Below, piece after piece: positions 11,776 through 23,615 of a stretch of 64,000 nucleotides of DNA. Numbering within the stretch: the stretch's first letter is position 1; each line of letters begins with the position of its first letter. Source of the DNA: Neoarius graeffei (taxonomy: Eukaryota > Chordata > Actinopteri > Siluriformes > Ariidae); NCBI RefSeq assembly GCF_027579695.1, contig NC_083570.1:5611001-5675000 (forward strand). The letters are read 5' to 3'. The notes beneath the pieces are model-generated. The model was not told where the DNA came from. It ran no database searches and saw only the letters and a program-made list of their open reading frames with translations. A program made the translations under genes and the position numbers.

Positions 11776-12139
11776 TCGCTTATCCGCGCGATCTTCACGA
11801 GACTTGTGCGAGACTTCGAAACGTGAAGCGTCAGCCAGGTGTCAGTGCCGCCACTTTGAAAACTTGGATCCTCCCTCAGACACCCTCTGAAAACTGTTTT
11901 CCAAACGAGTTGAAATGACGATTACTGCCTACTTTTTTCAAACTTTCCTGATTGCTATCAAAACAAACAAAACTTCTGGCTTGATTACGTCAGCATTTGA
12001 ATGAGTGTGCGCGTGTCTTTTGAAAAACCCCGTGTCTGAAATCGCTCCCTACTCACTATACAGGGCACTATAAAACCTTAGTGAGGATTATTTACACCCT
12101 ATACAGTGCACTCAAAGTATCCCACAATGGATCACAAAG
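11776..12139. other. Unclassified intergenic stretch
   Basis: It contains a GC-richer part (CGCGATCTTCACGAGACTTG near 11787) and a short imperfect palindromic part near 12040-12105 (ACTCACTATACAGGGCACTATA, later CCTATACAGTGCAC). This may be a small non-autonomous repeat, but I could not define its ends. Confidence 0.35.
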
Positions 12140-13090
12140 GTTTTTTTTTTACATTCACACAGTTGTATAATTATCATTAAAAGTCTTCAAATATTTTCAC
12201 ATGCATTCAAGAGTGACATTGCTTTTTTGCATTTCATCCACTTTAAGGCAGTGAGAATTTTCTACAAGATGTTTTTTGAACACAGTGAAAATAGGCTTTA
12301 CTTTTTTCCATTTTGAGCAGTGAATGAAATATTTCGAGAGCAATAGTAAATTATTCATAACATAGTCCACTTGTGAATCCTTCAGACTTGTCCCAAATGT
12401 TATGTTGTCCAGGGTAAGTGTGTCCTGTAGCTGGATTTTAGAAGAAAGCCAGTCCAAAAAGTCCTCCCAAAATGTTTTTGTGTAAATACATTGAAAGAAA
12501 AGATGGACCGTAGTTTCAATATCTGATTCACAGAAAATACAGTTGTTATCAATACTGTCAATATTGAACCTCACTCTTAGCATTTTACTGGATGGATAAA
12601 TCTCATTCAACCTGTACTTCAGAGAACTTCTGAAAGATGGAATTTCTATTTGAACGTATTGGGTACGGATTATTATTCAAATGATTACGTAGGATTTTGT
12701 TTGGTATCTCTTTGTTAAGAAAGTCTTGTTCCATGATGTAGAGTATTGGAAGGTTAGGAGGAGGCAAACTCTCAGGATCAATGTTTTGTACAAGTTGTTT
12801 GGTTGAGGAATTGCTTTGCATATTTTATTAAATTCAGCTTTTTTGCAGGTAATATTATGAATGGAGCAGAAGTTTTCATATAACAGCCAGTTGCCCTGAT
12901 TATACATAAGGTGAGATATTAACCAAATACCTTTATCCATCCAGTGTTGCAAAAAGAGAGATTTTCCATTACACAGAACATATCTATTATTCCCAGAGGT
13001 GTGTATTGTATTCTTGTTAGACCAATTTAGAGGAAAATTAATCCAGATGACACAAGTCAAAATTCTATCAAGTCATATTGCGATGTATTG
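12140..13090 (-). mobile_element. L1/Tx1-like LINE, 5'-truncated 3' end
   Basis: The minus strand encodes the C-terminal region of an L1/Tx1-type ORF2 in three overlapping frames: WINFPLNWSN and LQHWMDKGIWLISHL (from 13060), KAEFNKICKAIP, then RFNIDSIDNNCIFCESD with the C-x2-C...H-x4-C knuckle, and FWEDFLDWLSSKI. A run of A's on the minus strand at 12140-12149 marks the poly(A) tail. Everything upstream of the C-terminal domain is missing, the usual result of incomplete reverse transcription. Frameshifts separate the pieces. Confidence 0.75.
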
Positions 13091-13097
13091 TTTTATG

Positions 13098-13262
13098 AAT
13101 CGTAAATGGACTGCATTTATATGGCACTTTTCTACTCCTACGAGCACTCAAAGCGCTATAGTGTATGCCTCAAGGACAGCTTGATGGGATCAGGTGGAGC
13201 AGGGCTCGAACCTGCAACCCTCTGGTTGCCAAACGACACCTCTACCACCTGCCCCACCAATG
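13098..13262 (-). mobile_element. tRNA-derived SINE with L2-type 3' tail
   Basis: On the minus strand the element begins near 13262 with a tRNA-like promoter (GGTAGAGGTGTCGTTTGGC as box A region, GGTTCGAGCCC as box B) and ends near 13098 with GCCATATAAATGCAGTCCA, a tail shared with fish L2 LINEs and V-SINE-like elements. The body between is short. Confidence 0.65.
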
Positions 13263-13423
13263 ATGTTTTTTGATTCTATAATGCTATATATAGAGCAAAG
13301 CAAGGTTTAATATGACTGCATACACATAATTTCCATGTGTTATCCAACCCACTTGTAGTTTTACATTGTACATCGTTGGAGAGATCAGTACCAAAGCATT
13401 GTTGCTTCATGTTTGTAATTTCA

Positions 13424-13907
13424 GGCGGGCCAACCGTGGACAGAGATCCTTACAAAGAAGATAACTGGTTAAGTAATGAACGCCAGTGTCAGGAAGCAAT
13501 AGCTCTGATGAAGCACACAGCAGATGAATCAGTGGTAAAGGAGAAGATGAAGTTAACCCTGGTCTATCGTCAGAAGATCTTGCATGACCCTGACAAGTCA
13601 TCTGACATTCTAACCATTTTCCCACGATTCATGGACATACCTGGTCTGGTGAGTCTTACAGTAGACATACACATTTGAAATCTAGTGCTGTATTTTTGCA
13701 GTAATCCATAACTTGTTTCTATTCTGTCTTTTTGGTAGAGTGAGCAGGATTTTACACTTCTTTTTGGTGACTCAACCTCTGCAAAGCTGTTGGAGAAATG
13801 GTCCACCTACATAAAACCAAAGGTCATTGCACAGAGCCATGGCCTGACACAGACGAGGGAGCTCCAAGAGCTCGTCCAGAATGCTGTCGCTACTGAAGTT
13901 GAAGAAG
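13424..13907 (+). pseudogene. Two-exon fragment of a host gene resembling the fish SAMD3-like family
   Basis: Two exons with good splice sites and matching phase are visible. Exon 13424-13648 (acceptor TTTCAG, donor GTGAGT) encodes RDPYKEDNW and ends IFPRFMDIPGL. Exon 13739-13907 (acceptor TTGGTAG, donor GTAATT) continues SEQDFTLLFGDSTSAKLLEKW and ends ATEVEE. The order 'PRF-D-PGL' then 'DF-LLFG--T--KLLEKW' recalls a multi-copy fish protein family often labelled SAMD3-like or uncharacterised; that identification is from memory. No SAM domain is in view. A possible next acceptor lies at 14100, but the sequence after it is SINE and then LINE, so the gene is interrupted. The part before 13424 is also missing. 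Fragment of a real or recently dead gene. Confidence 0.45.
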
Positions 13908-14100
13908 GTAATTATAATGGCTATACCAAAAAATAATTTGCATAAGTCATTACTGTAACTGTAGACAAATGAGGAATCAATGTGTTGGTGGTGAGAGGTT
14001 TTTTTTTTTTTTTTCTGAAACTGCTATTCCATAACTGTAATTGTAGGCAACACAGGTTACTGGGGTTTTGGACTAGTTCATTTTGTTTTCTATTTCTGCA

Positions 14101-14128
14101 GGTGACCTGGCGACTTGTCCAGGGTGTA
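14101..14128 (+). repeat. 28-bp relic of a Mermaid-type SINE
   Basis: GTGACCTGGCGACTTGTCC followed by AGGGTGTA matches an internal segment of the SINE copies at 39605-39976 and 18439-18814. It is cut on its right by the tandem TAAG tail of the neighbouring LINE. Confidence 0.6.
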
Positions 14129-17100
14129 AGTAAGTAAGTAAGTAAGTTTAATTTGTATAGCACATTTAAACACAGCATACACTGACCAAAGTGCTGTACA
14201 TAGTCAATATTTAAAAGACAAATGATCAAAAGAAAAATAAAACAAAATAAATAAAATAAAACTATAATAATAACAACAATAACAATAAGCTGATGGTTAA
14301 GGAAAGGCCAAGGAGTGGAGATGGGTTTTTAGCTTAGATTTAAAGGCAGAGATGGAGGGAGCAAATCTGATGTCCGGTGGGAGCTGATTCCAGAGGCGTG
14401 GAGCAGCAACAGAAAAAGCTCTGTCACCTCTCTGCTTCAGCCGCGAGCGAGGTACATGAAGAAGCCCTGTGTTAGAGGATCTTAGAGACCTTTGGACTGA
14501 GTGGGGCTGTAAAAGGTCATTGATGTAGGCTGGGGCCAGCCCACTGAGTCCCAAGGAGGCCAGAATGGGAGTGATGTGCTCACGTCTCCTGGTGCCAGTT
14601 AAAAGACGTGCAGCTGCGTTTTGGACCAGCTGTAAATGTCTAAGTGAGGTTTGAGGGAGGCCAAGATAAAGGGAATTGCAATAATCCAGTCGTGATGTGA
14701 TAAAAGCATGGATGACTATTTCAAGATCGTTATGAGATAGGAAGGATTTGAGGCGGGAAATCACTCTGAGTTGGTAAAAACTATTTTTGACCACAGTGCT
14801 AATCTGTTTGTCAAGACAGAGATTGGAGTCAAGGAAGACACCCAGGTTTCTGGCAGAGGGTGTGACATGAGGAGTGAGGTGACCTAAATCATTCACTGTA
14901 GTGCATCTTGCCTTGGAGGGACCAAAAATAATGACTTCAGTCTTGTCACCATTTAGCTGGAGGAAGTTGTTAGCCATCCAATTTCTGATGTCTTCAAGAC
15001 AGACAAGGAGAGATTGGATGGAGTCCCTAGATTTTAAGGGCAAATACAATTGTGAGTCATCAGCATAAAGGTGAAAGGAAATGTTGTGCTTTCTAATGAT
15101 GTCACCAAGTGGGAGCATGTAGAGACTGAAAAGCATGGGACCCAAGATGGACCCCTGGTGGACCCCATAGGAGACAGAGGCAGTTGATGAGGAGAAATGG
15201 CCAATAGAAACAGAGAAGGTCCTTTGTTTAAGGTAGGACCTGAACCAGAGAAGAGCAGTGTCGCTGATGCCCACCTGCTGGTCTAGATGGCTGAGGAGAA
15301 TGTTGTGGTCAACAGTATCAAATGCAGCGCTAAGGTCGAGTAAAACCAAAATGGCATTATCACCAGAATCTAAAGTGAGGAGCAGATCATTAGTTACTTT
15401 AAGCAGGGCTGTTTCAGTGCTGTGAAGGGATCTGAATCCTGACTGAAAAGGTTCAAGTATGTTATGGGTGGTCAGAAAAGGAATCAGCTGTGACAGTATA
15501 GCTTTTTCTATAACTTTTGAAAAAAAAGGGAGCTTGGAGATGGGGCGATAATTTTGCAAACATTGGGCATCGAGGTTGGGTTTTTTAAGCAGGGGTTGGA
15601 TGACTGCATGCTTAAAAAAAGGTAGGGACAGTACCAGATGTGAGACATGAATTTAGAATTATTTGAATCGATGGCCCAACAGCATCAAAAACATCCTTTA
15701 TGATACAGGAGGGAATGGCATCATAGGGGGATCCAGTGGGTTTCATATGTAAAACTAGTTCCCGCAATTCACTGAGAGAGATGGGCTGAAATTGGTTAAG
15801 AGTAGAAATAGCTAGTGCACAAGAGTGAACAGGTAGAGCAGTTGATAAGGAGGGCGTAAACACTGATCTGATGTTCTCTATTTTATCAGTGAAAAACTTG
15901 AGGAATTTTTCACAGGTCTCAGTGGATACATCAGCAACTGGAGAGTTAGGAGGGTTAAGAAAAGAGTTAATAGTGCTAAACAGAATATTGGGTCTGTTGG
16001 AGTGTGTACTAATTAAGTCAGAGAGGTGCTTAGTTCTGGCTTTTTTAGCTGCAGTCTGGAAGGAAGCTAAAGTCGACTGGAAAATTTCAAAGGAAACAGT
16101 GAGATGGTCTTTTTTCCATTTCCTTTCAGCTTTATGGCAGGCTTGCCTGAGTGAGCGGGTGGCCTCATCCAACCAATATTGAGACTTTAGCTTGGGGCGG
16201 GTGAATGTGAGAGGAGCTACAGAGTTAAGTATGGAAGAGCAAGAAGATTGAAAAAGACTGACTAATTCGTCTGGCCAAGAAGAGGATGATGCCGCTGTTG
16301 CAATGGTACAGTAGCTGCAACAGAGTTACTAATGAAACTATCTGAGAACTGGGATGCAGTTTGAGTGTTAATGTGACGAGAGTGACGACCTTGAATTTTG
16401 GCAGATTGCAGAGCATTTGATAAACTAACATTAAACATAATAGGTTTATGATCAGAAAAAATGGCATCCTCAATCACAATGTTATCCACAGAAAAACCAT
16501 AGGATAGAACAAGGTCGAGTGTATGTCCCAAGATATGAGTAGCTTTGTTTATATGTTGAGTAAGACCAAAGGCATCTGTTACACCACAGAATTCGTTAAC
16601 CATGGGTCTGTCAGGACAACAGACATGGATATTAAAGTCGCCAAGTATAAGAAGGCGATCATACAATGACAGGAGGTGAGAGAGAAGGTCAGAGAATTCT
16701 GTTACAAAGTCTTTGTTGTGCTTAGGAGGCCTGTAGACGAGTACACATACCAGCGGTGACATAGCACATTCTACAATTACGCATTGCAGTTCAAATGTAA
16801 CAAAACTCCCCACAGAGAGTGTCCGTAAATTAAGACTGTTTTTAAAAACGAGCGCTACCCCGCCTCCTCTTCCAGCGCACCTGGGTGTGCTAATGAACGA
16901 GCACTGAGGCGGGCAGAGTTCAATAAAGACAGAAGACTGGCCAATTCCAGCGCTAATCCAGGTCTCGGTTAAAAAGAGGAAATCCAGGTTGTAACGGGAG
17001 AAAAAGTCATTTAGAACAAAAGTTTTGTTAGACACAGACCTGCTGTTGACCAGGGCGACTTTTGCAGTGAAGTGGCCCGTAGCCTGAGGGCAAGGGGAAT

Positions 17101-17673
17101 ATTCCAGAGAGCGGATGTTCAAGGAATTCACCCCACCGCGACGTATCCACAGTCTCGGGCGAGCAGAGCAGACAGGTGTTTGAGGTTGGTCCTCCAGAGT
17201 GATGGGAACATGGCAGGAGTACCAGCGGTCCCACGAACGACGGGCCAGGAAGAGATCTGTCCGGCCTAGATGGACTGCAGAGAGCCGACGAGGCCCAGGC
17301 TGGGCGAGAGAAACACTCGCGATTTTCCTCATTGCCACGCGGATGCCTCCACGCTTGCCTCGGCGCCTGCGGCGCTTCTTCCGTAGAGAGGTACAACAAG
17401 GTAGGTGAAGGACACAATCCAGGGTGGGGTAGACAAACAGAGGATGACATTCGATGAATTGAATAAGAGACCCATCGGTGGTCACCAGTGTGCTTCTAAG
17501 ATGAAGCAGAGTCTGACAATCATAAATCCAGGGAGGGCCAGCAGAGCAGTGGCAGCATAGCATGAGTAGCAGCATAAACAGACATAGCGCAAATCGGACA
17601 GGTAGCAGCTCACGGAGCTGATGGCAAGCCGAAAGACACACTGGCGCCATCTTGCTTCCTCGTGAGTAGGAAG
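14129..17673 (-). mobile_element. L2-type LINE 'A', nearly full length, few breaks
   Basis: Non-LTR retrotransposon on the minus strand. The ORF starts at ATG 17650 (MAPVCLSACHQL). The apurinic endonuclease lies at about 17060-16400, with TETW, YRPP, GDFN and SDH motifs. A linker runs at 16172-15612. The reverse transcriptase is at 15559-14297, with NYRPIS, LDLSAAFDTVDH, YADD near 15060 and QNAAARLLTG. The 3' end is a (TTAC)n run, typical of L2 elements that end in short tandem repeats. The frame is interrupted about twice (near 16265 and near 15611, the latter at an A-run). The 5' UTR is only about 25 bp before it meets LINE 'B'. No target duplication is evident. Confidence 0.85.
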
Positions 17674-19335
17674 TGAAATGACCAACAGTGTCCTGTAAAT
17701 CTGACAGAGTCACAGACTCAAACCTATCAAGGACAGCTGAGCAGGGGACAAAGACTGAAGGGTCATATGCAGAAGGTGAGATTAGAGCCCGAGTGCCAGC
17801 AACCTTGTCAATAAAAAAGTGAAGAAAGTCTTCACAAACAGCAGGTGAAGCCTCAATACCGACGGTCTGCGGAGCATTAAGAACAGAGTCGGCAGTCTTA
17901 AACAGAACATGAGGCTTATGACAGTTTGACAAAATAATATCAGAGAAATGTTTAGTTTTAGCAGCTTTCACAGTTGTCTGATAGTTACGCCAGCGCTCTC
18001 TTAACATTTGAAAAGACACTTGCAGTTTGTCTCTCTTCCACTTGCGCTCAGCTCTACGGCACTGGCGTCTGAGAGCACGAGTAGTGTCATTTAGCCAGGG
18101 TTCACATTTAGTTTTAGGCTGCCTAATTTTTAATGGAGCTACAGTGTCTAAAACAATTTGGCAGGAGGAGTGAAACCATGAACTAAGCTCGTCCGTGTCG
18201 TTGCATATGGTCCGAAAACACTGCGTCACAGATCTCCAAGTTAAAAACAGGCAAACTGTATGATAAAACACGATCGAGTGTCTGTCCACATTCTTGTGTG
18301 GGACCAGAAACAGACTGTACTAGATTAAAAGAGTCAATAAGGTTAAGAAAGTCCTTCACCATTGGCTTATCAGGACAACACACATGAACATTAAAATCCC
18401 CAACAATAAGGACACGGTCATACTCGGGAATAATTTCATTCATTCATCTCATTATCTCTAGCCGCTTTATCCTTCTACAGGGTCGCAGGCAAGCTGGAGC
18501 CTATCCCAGCTGACTACGGGCGAAAGGCGGGGTACACCCTGGACAAGTCGCCAGGTCATCACAGGGCTGACACATAGACACAGACAACCATTCACACTCA
18601 CATTCACACCTACGGTCAATTTAGAGTCACCAGTTAACCTAACCTGCATGTCTTTGGACTGTGGGGGAAACTGGAGCACCCGGAGGAAACCCACGCGGAC
18701 ACAGGGAGAACATGCAAACTCCACACAGAAAGGCCCTTGCCAGCCCCGGGGCTCGAACCCAGGACCTTCTTGCTGTGAGGCGACAGTGCTAACTACTACA
18801 CCACCGTGCCGCCCGGGAATAATTTCAGCCAGGAAATCAGAAAAGTCACTTATAAAGTCCTTATTGTATTTGGGAGGTCTGTAGACCACTGCACACAACA
18901 CTGTGTGAGGGCGAGCCAGTTCAAATAAACTCATCTCAAAGCTGGTAAAAGAGGATGACAGAGACAGTTGCTTACATTTATAATGACTTTTATAAATGGT
19001 CGCTATTCCTCCTCCTTGGCCCAAGGTCCGTGGGGAGTTAAAATAGCAGCAATCCCCAGATAAAAGTTCTGTGAGGGCGCTGGACTCACCAACAGCGAGC
19101 CACGTCTCAGTCACACAGAGAAAATCCTGTCCCCGGGAAGTAAGCAAATCCTTCAGGATGAAAGTTTTGTTCACTAGCGACCTAGCATTGACGAGCCCAA
19201 ACTTGGCAGAAATCAGCAGATCCACGGTAGTAACCATCCGGGGGGCCCGACACAAAGGCCGTAGGTTGCACAAATTCACCCCACGCCAGCGAGCGGTGAA
19301 TTTCTTTCAGTCCTTCTGTGCACTTCTCTTCATCT
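17674..19335 (-). mobile_element. L2-type LINE 'B', first copy (5' half only)
   Basis: Minus strand. The coding part begins near 19279 (MNLCNLRPLCRAPR), with endonuclease motifs TETW, FNSPRT, YRPPKYNKDF and GDFNVHVCC. It runs on to the linker (WLNDTTRALRRQCRRAERKWKRDK) and stops at 17674, where LINE 'A' begins. The reverse transcriptase half is absent, although the paralogous copy at 50303-52035 continues about 460 bp further. It is split by a SINE at 18439-18814. It is part of the duplicated block. Confidence 0.85.
18439..18814 (-). mobile_element. Mermaid-type tRNA SINE inserted in LINE 'B', with target duplication
   Basis: Full-length SINE of 376 bp, tRNA-like head at the right (GGCACGGTGGTGTAGTAGTTA, box B-like GGGTTCGAGCCCC) and (TGAGA)n-type tail at the left. 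The 13-bp target duplication GGGAATAATTTCA lies at 18426-18438 and 18815-18827. The paralogous LINE 'B' at 51501-51520 has the uninterrupted target, an empty site. Confidence 0.95.
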
Positions 19336-20039
19336 TTTTGTAACTCTCTTGCTTTTCTCCAATTTTCTTAAACTCTTTTCCTTGTATTCAATTTTGTTGT
19401 ATTGTGGTGTTTTATAATACTTTTACTATTTTAATGTTTTTTTTTTCTCCATGTCATCATGGAGGATTTGTAAAAAAAAGAAAAAGAAAACAAGTGCCTG
19501 GGAAATAAACTGAGTCATGGGTATACAGTTTGTTGATTTTTATTTAGTAAAGTCTGTTAGTTATTATCCATTATTTAATTAGTTGGCAAAATGTCAGTAA
19601 ATTCAATGTAACAGCAATTCTGAAGAGTTCCTCTGGTTAGTTAGTTTTGACTCTTAACTGATAAGAAACCTCTCCAAGGGTGAGGAAAATTTTGGCAGAG
19701 TAAATTTACTGTTTCTCACAATAGAGTTGATTATAACTCTGAACTGAGTAAAATGGCACAAAAGTTAATTTTAAGACACTCTGAGTCAAATAGCACCACA
19801 AAGAGTAAAATATTAACACGAAATTGAGCAGAATTGACTCTAGAAAAACAGCTCTACCAAAAGAGTAACTTTTACTCTTTTTAGAGAGGGACCAAATGTT
19901 ATCTGACGCAGAGTAAAATTTTCTTCAATGTGAGTAAATTTTACTCAGGCAAATTTCCTGTGTTGTCTCACTGAAATGAAGTATAATTCAGTTAGATAAT
20001 CTACCTAAGATGGATGAATTTATAAAGTTCTTTCTCTCT
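19336..20039. repeat. AT-rich repeat between LINE 'B' and the L1/Tx1-like LINE
   Basis: A 19340-19460 stretch is found only here and not in the second block. From about 19465 the sequence is shared with 52045-52600. Many AGAGTAAA / TTTACTC motifs in both orientations between 19690 and 19955 suggest a small non-autonomous DNA element, but I could not fix its ends or family. No gene. Confidence 0.45.
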
Positions 20040-22200
20040 CTCCTTTTGAATTTTAATCTGATTTCTATGTTTTAGACCGGTCTGTAAACGATTATATTTA
20101 ACGTTAAATGGTTATTGAACTGCACCTATTTAATCCTATTATTACAACAGGTTAACTCTTTTGTTCCCTCTAGGAGCAATTCACCAATATCACAGTTCTA
20201 AGCACAACCAAATGAACCTTATTTGTACCCAAAATCATAACAGAGGAATGAAGTAAACTTGTTAACGAATGAAAAACATCATATACTTCAGTAAAAGTGA
20301 TAATGGGCGGAGACTTTAACATAGCCCCTGATTCATGGTTAGATCGAATACCTCACAGGAATCCACAACCTGTTTACAGCCGCATTATACTGAATTTATG
20401 AACAACGAATGTAATTGATTTTTGGAGGTCATCAAACCCAACTTGTATTCAATATACATGGTTTAATGCTGCAGGAAACGGTCAGTGTTCGAGACTAGAT
20501 TACTGGCTTATCTCTTGTGAGCTGTATAATGATATTTTAGATTGTGAAATTTCAGCCTCTCCGCTCACAGACCATTGTACGATTAGTCTAAACCTATTCA
20601 TGTCTAAGCAACATAAGATCCTTCCTAATATCTGGACATTTAATCACGACTTATTACAGAACGGTGAATTTTGTGATCGGGTGAAGTCTCTTATTTTGGA
20701 GGTTGAAGAGTTAGACATGTCTGATAGGAGTAAATGGGAATGGTTTAAGTTTAAGGTCAAACAAATAGCAATTGGCATGGGTAAAAAACTTTCACGTATA
20801 AGGAGACAAGAACAAAAGGATCTGATTGATAAAATTAATACATTAGTAAATAACACACAACTATCCTTAGAAAACATTTCAGAATTACAGTCACTGCAGT
20901 CTCAACTAGACGAAATGTACACAATAAAGGCAAATGGAGCTTCCACTCGATCAAGAGCTGGATGGATCGAACAGGGTGAAAAAAGTTCATCGTATTTCTT
21001 CGGACTTGAAAAACAAAGACAAACTAAGAAAAAAATGAGTAAGCTTATGACCAATGATAATATAATAGAAGATCAGAAATGAGTACAGGATGGAATTTGG
21101 CTCGTTTATTGGAACTTAAATTTAATAAATCAGAATGTGATGTCTTATTTTATCCCATCAATGATGACATCAAAAAAAAATGAAGACAAACATACACTTG
21201 ATGAGGAATAAACTATAACAGAAATTGAAATTGCATTAAAACAAATGAAAAATGGCAAATCACCAGGAATCGATGGCTTAACATCTGAATTTTTAAAATA
21301 CTTTTGGGTGGATATTAAAAAAAATATATATTATATAGAGCATTTTTAGAATGCATTCACAAAGGATGTTTATCCCTGACGATGAAGACAGGCTTAATAA
21401 CCTTGCTACCAAAACCCAAAAAAGACTTCTTGTTACTAGACAATTGGAGACCTATAACCTTACTATGCAATGATTATAAATTACTTGCCTTAGTATCTGC
21501 TAATCGTCTAAAGCGTGGACTTGTAAAACTTGTAGACGAATATCAATCAGCCTTCATGAAGGGAAGATGTATTCAAAACCACGTCCGACTGATTCTGGAT
21601 ATGACTGGTAATCAATCAATTATTCAAGATTTTACGTGGAATCAGACAAGGCTGCCCAATTTCACCAAAATTATTTATTTAATGTACAAAAATGCGAGCG
21701 TACTTAACCTTGTGGAATAATAGAACATTACAATTAATAGGAAGACTTTATTTCAACAAGAATGGAATGATAAAGTTTTAGATGTTACTGATCTAATGGA
21801 TGAAAATGGACATTTAATGCAATTTAATTCATTTGTAGAAAAGTTTCATTTAAAATGTGTCTATAGAGAATTTAATTAAATTTGTAGAGCTATTCCACCT
21901 CCCTTAAGGTTCACGATAAAAAATACCCTTGAATATTCAAAGATGTTGGTCAAACTGCCTGAATTGAAAATCAGTGAAAGAAAATCTAATAACAAAGGAA
22001 TTAGGAATATTTTAAAATGGAAGCTATTCCGCGATATAAAAAAAAAAGTAAGAATAACTGACGATGGAGGAACGCTAACAAATACACACTGTAGTTATCT
22101 TAGACGGCCAATTTCACCCACAGCAAAAGAAATTCAGTTTAAAATACTGAACAATATTTATCCAGCTGCTGAAACTCTCAGGAAAAGGTTGAATTTGCTT
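20040..22200 (+). mobile_element. L1/Tx1-like LINE lacking the RT catalytic core, copy 1
   Basis: The plus strand shows an endonuclease part with VIMGGDFNIAPDSW near 20300 and SRLDYWLIS near 20495, then a long open stretch (20600-21082: MSKQHKILPNIW... WIEQGEKSSSYFFGLEK). RT fingers follow (KNGKSPGIDGLTSEF, LLPKPKKD, NWRPITLL, YQSAFMKGR). After this the frame jumps to the C-terminal region (KFHLKCVYREFN, FKILNNIYPAAETLRKRL) without any YxDD catalytic box, so the palm is deleted. The same deletion is present in the second copy (52630-54810). The right end abuts the finTRIM 3' flank at about 22200. Confidence 0.75.
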
Positions 22201-22908
22201 CTGTCTGAAAATGAGTTCAGCACAGAAACTCCATCACTGGGGGAAACTTTATTCTCCTGTGCTCTTATCTTTTATTCTGCAAAGCTTTGATTGGAATATT
22301 TGGATAAAAATCCCAAACTCACAGATAAACCTGGATTTATAAGGTTCTATCTGCGGGCCAATCATCATCCAGGCTGAATATGGGATGAACACGACATCGG
22401 CAGCCTGAACCGATCATGTACTGGATGTTCTAATGGAGTTTAAATATTGTTCAGTGTTTTACAATCAAATCTCAGGGTTTAGAAACAAGTTCAGATTTGA
22501 AAAAGTGAATGTGGATTTTACATTTTAGAACACAAGCAGAAAAATCAAATTCATTCCAAAAGTGATGTTTTATTTTTATATAGTGTGACCTGAACAGGTT
22601 TAAAAATGTTGTTCTGTTCTGGCTTTATTACTGTTTATTAGTTATTTAATGAGACGCTGCTTAATATGAAACAAACACAACTTTATAATGCGAAGGTCAT
22701 GAGATCATTTTCTTTTTAAATTTGACGAGTTTCTTGTCTGACAGTTAATTTTTAACATTTCCTTTTTCATTATTTTAAATTATTCATCTGTTTTAATTTA
22801 AATATTAAAATGAATGTTTTTGTGCAGCTGGATTGTGTTCTAGTGAAACAGACGACTGAGCAACAACGTGGCAACGTGCAGGAATTTTACAGAAAACACT
22901 ACACACTT
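22201..22908. repeat. 3' flank of finTRIM B (shared with A and C)
   Basis: Homologous to 7176-7885 (inverted) and 54811-55510 (direct). No gene. An apparent run-on of the LINE reading frame into this segment, ending at 22290, is accidental. Confidence 0.75.
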
Positions 22909-23615
22909 TTATTCTGGATCACACAATCTCACTGTAGAACCAGAAACCCAGTAGGGTCTAAACCCAGCGTATAGAGGCTGAGTGAATGTGGTGTGGACTC
23001 TGTGGAGGAGCTTCATCGTGTCAGAGACGCTGTAGAAGGACAGAGTTCCTGCACTGTGATCCACATACACTCATATTCTGGAGGGTGATGGAACTCTGAG
23101 ATCAGTCTCAATGTTGTTGTGCCAGAAAGAGAGAGAAGAAGAAGAAGAACACCGCAGACTCCAGGACTGATTGTTGAGTCCAAACCGACACTCAATACCC
23201 CGTCCTTTCCTGCTGATGTCTTTATATGAGACTGATATGGACACACCAGCACCGCTCCACTCCACCTCCCAGTAACAGCGTCCACACACACTCTCCTTAC
23301 ACAACACCTGACACCAGGAATCAAATCTCTCTGGATGATCAGAGTAACGCTGCTCTCTCTCACTCCATCTCACCGCTCTGTTCTTCTCAGACAGAATGAG
23401 GTGACGATGTGCCGTGTTGGGATCCAGAGTCAGATAACAGAAATCTAAAATAAAAGAGAAAAACAAACTGAACAATGTGAACATGAATATCCGCGCTGGG
23501 GGCGTGGTCACGAAAACAGCAGTTCGGTTGCAGTGAAAACTTTTCTCTGTAGAACCCTGTCACTCCCCCCTCCCCCCACTCTGGGCTCAAGAACACAACA
23601 AAAGGGCAATAATAT

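Noticed and set aside
13200-13262. Possible true tRNA gene (box A and box B on the minus strand; similar at 39605 and 18814)
   Set aside because: The cloverleaf is imperfect and the sequence continues into SINE body and LINE-type tail; it is a SINE head.
14092-14130. Third exon of the SAMD3-like fragment starting at 14101
   Set aside because: An acceptor-like CTGCAG is present and the phase would fit, but the sequence after it is a SINE relic and reaches a stop in the TAAG tail within 11 codons.
16262-18289. A 675-codon open frame on the minus strand that could be taken for a single large protein
   Set aside because: It spans the junction of two separate LINEs (at 17673/17674). Each half matches its own element, and the fusion is accidental.
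18600-18884. Short frames inside the SINEs (also 39542-39989)
   Set aside because: The tRNA-derived SINE body is non-coding; the frames recur only because the SINE is repeated.
21943-22290. Open frame joining LINE C-terminal sequence to a tail ending SAKL
   Set aside because: The tail is the finTRIM 3' flank, also found at 7800-7885 in copy A without the LINE; there is no protein there.
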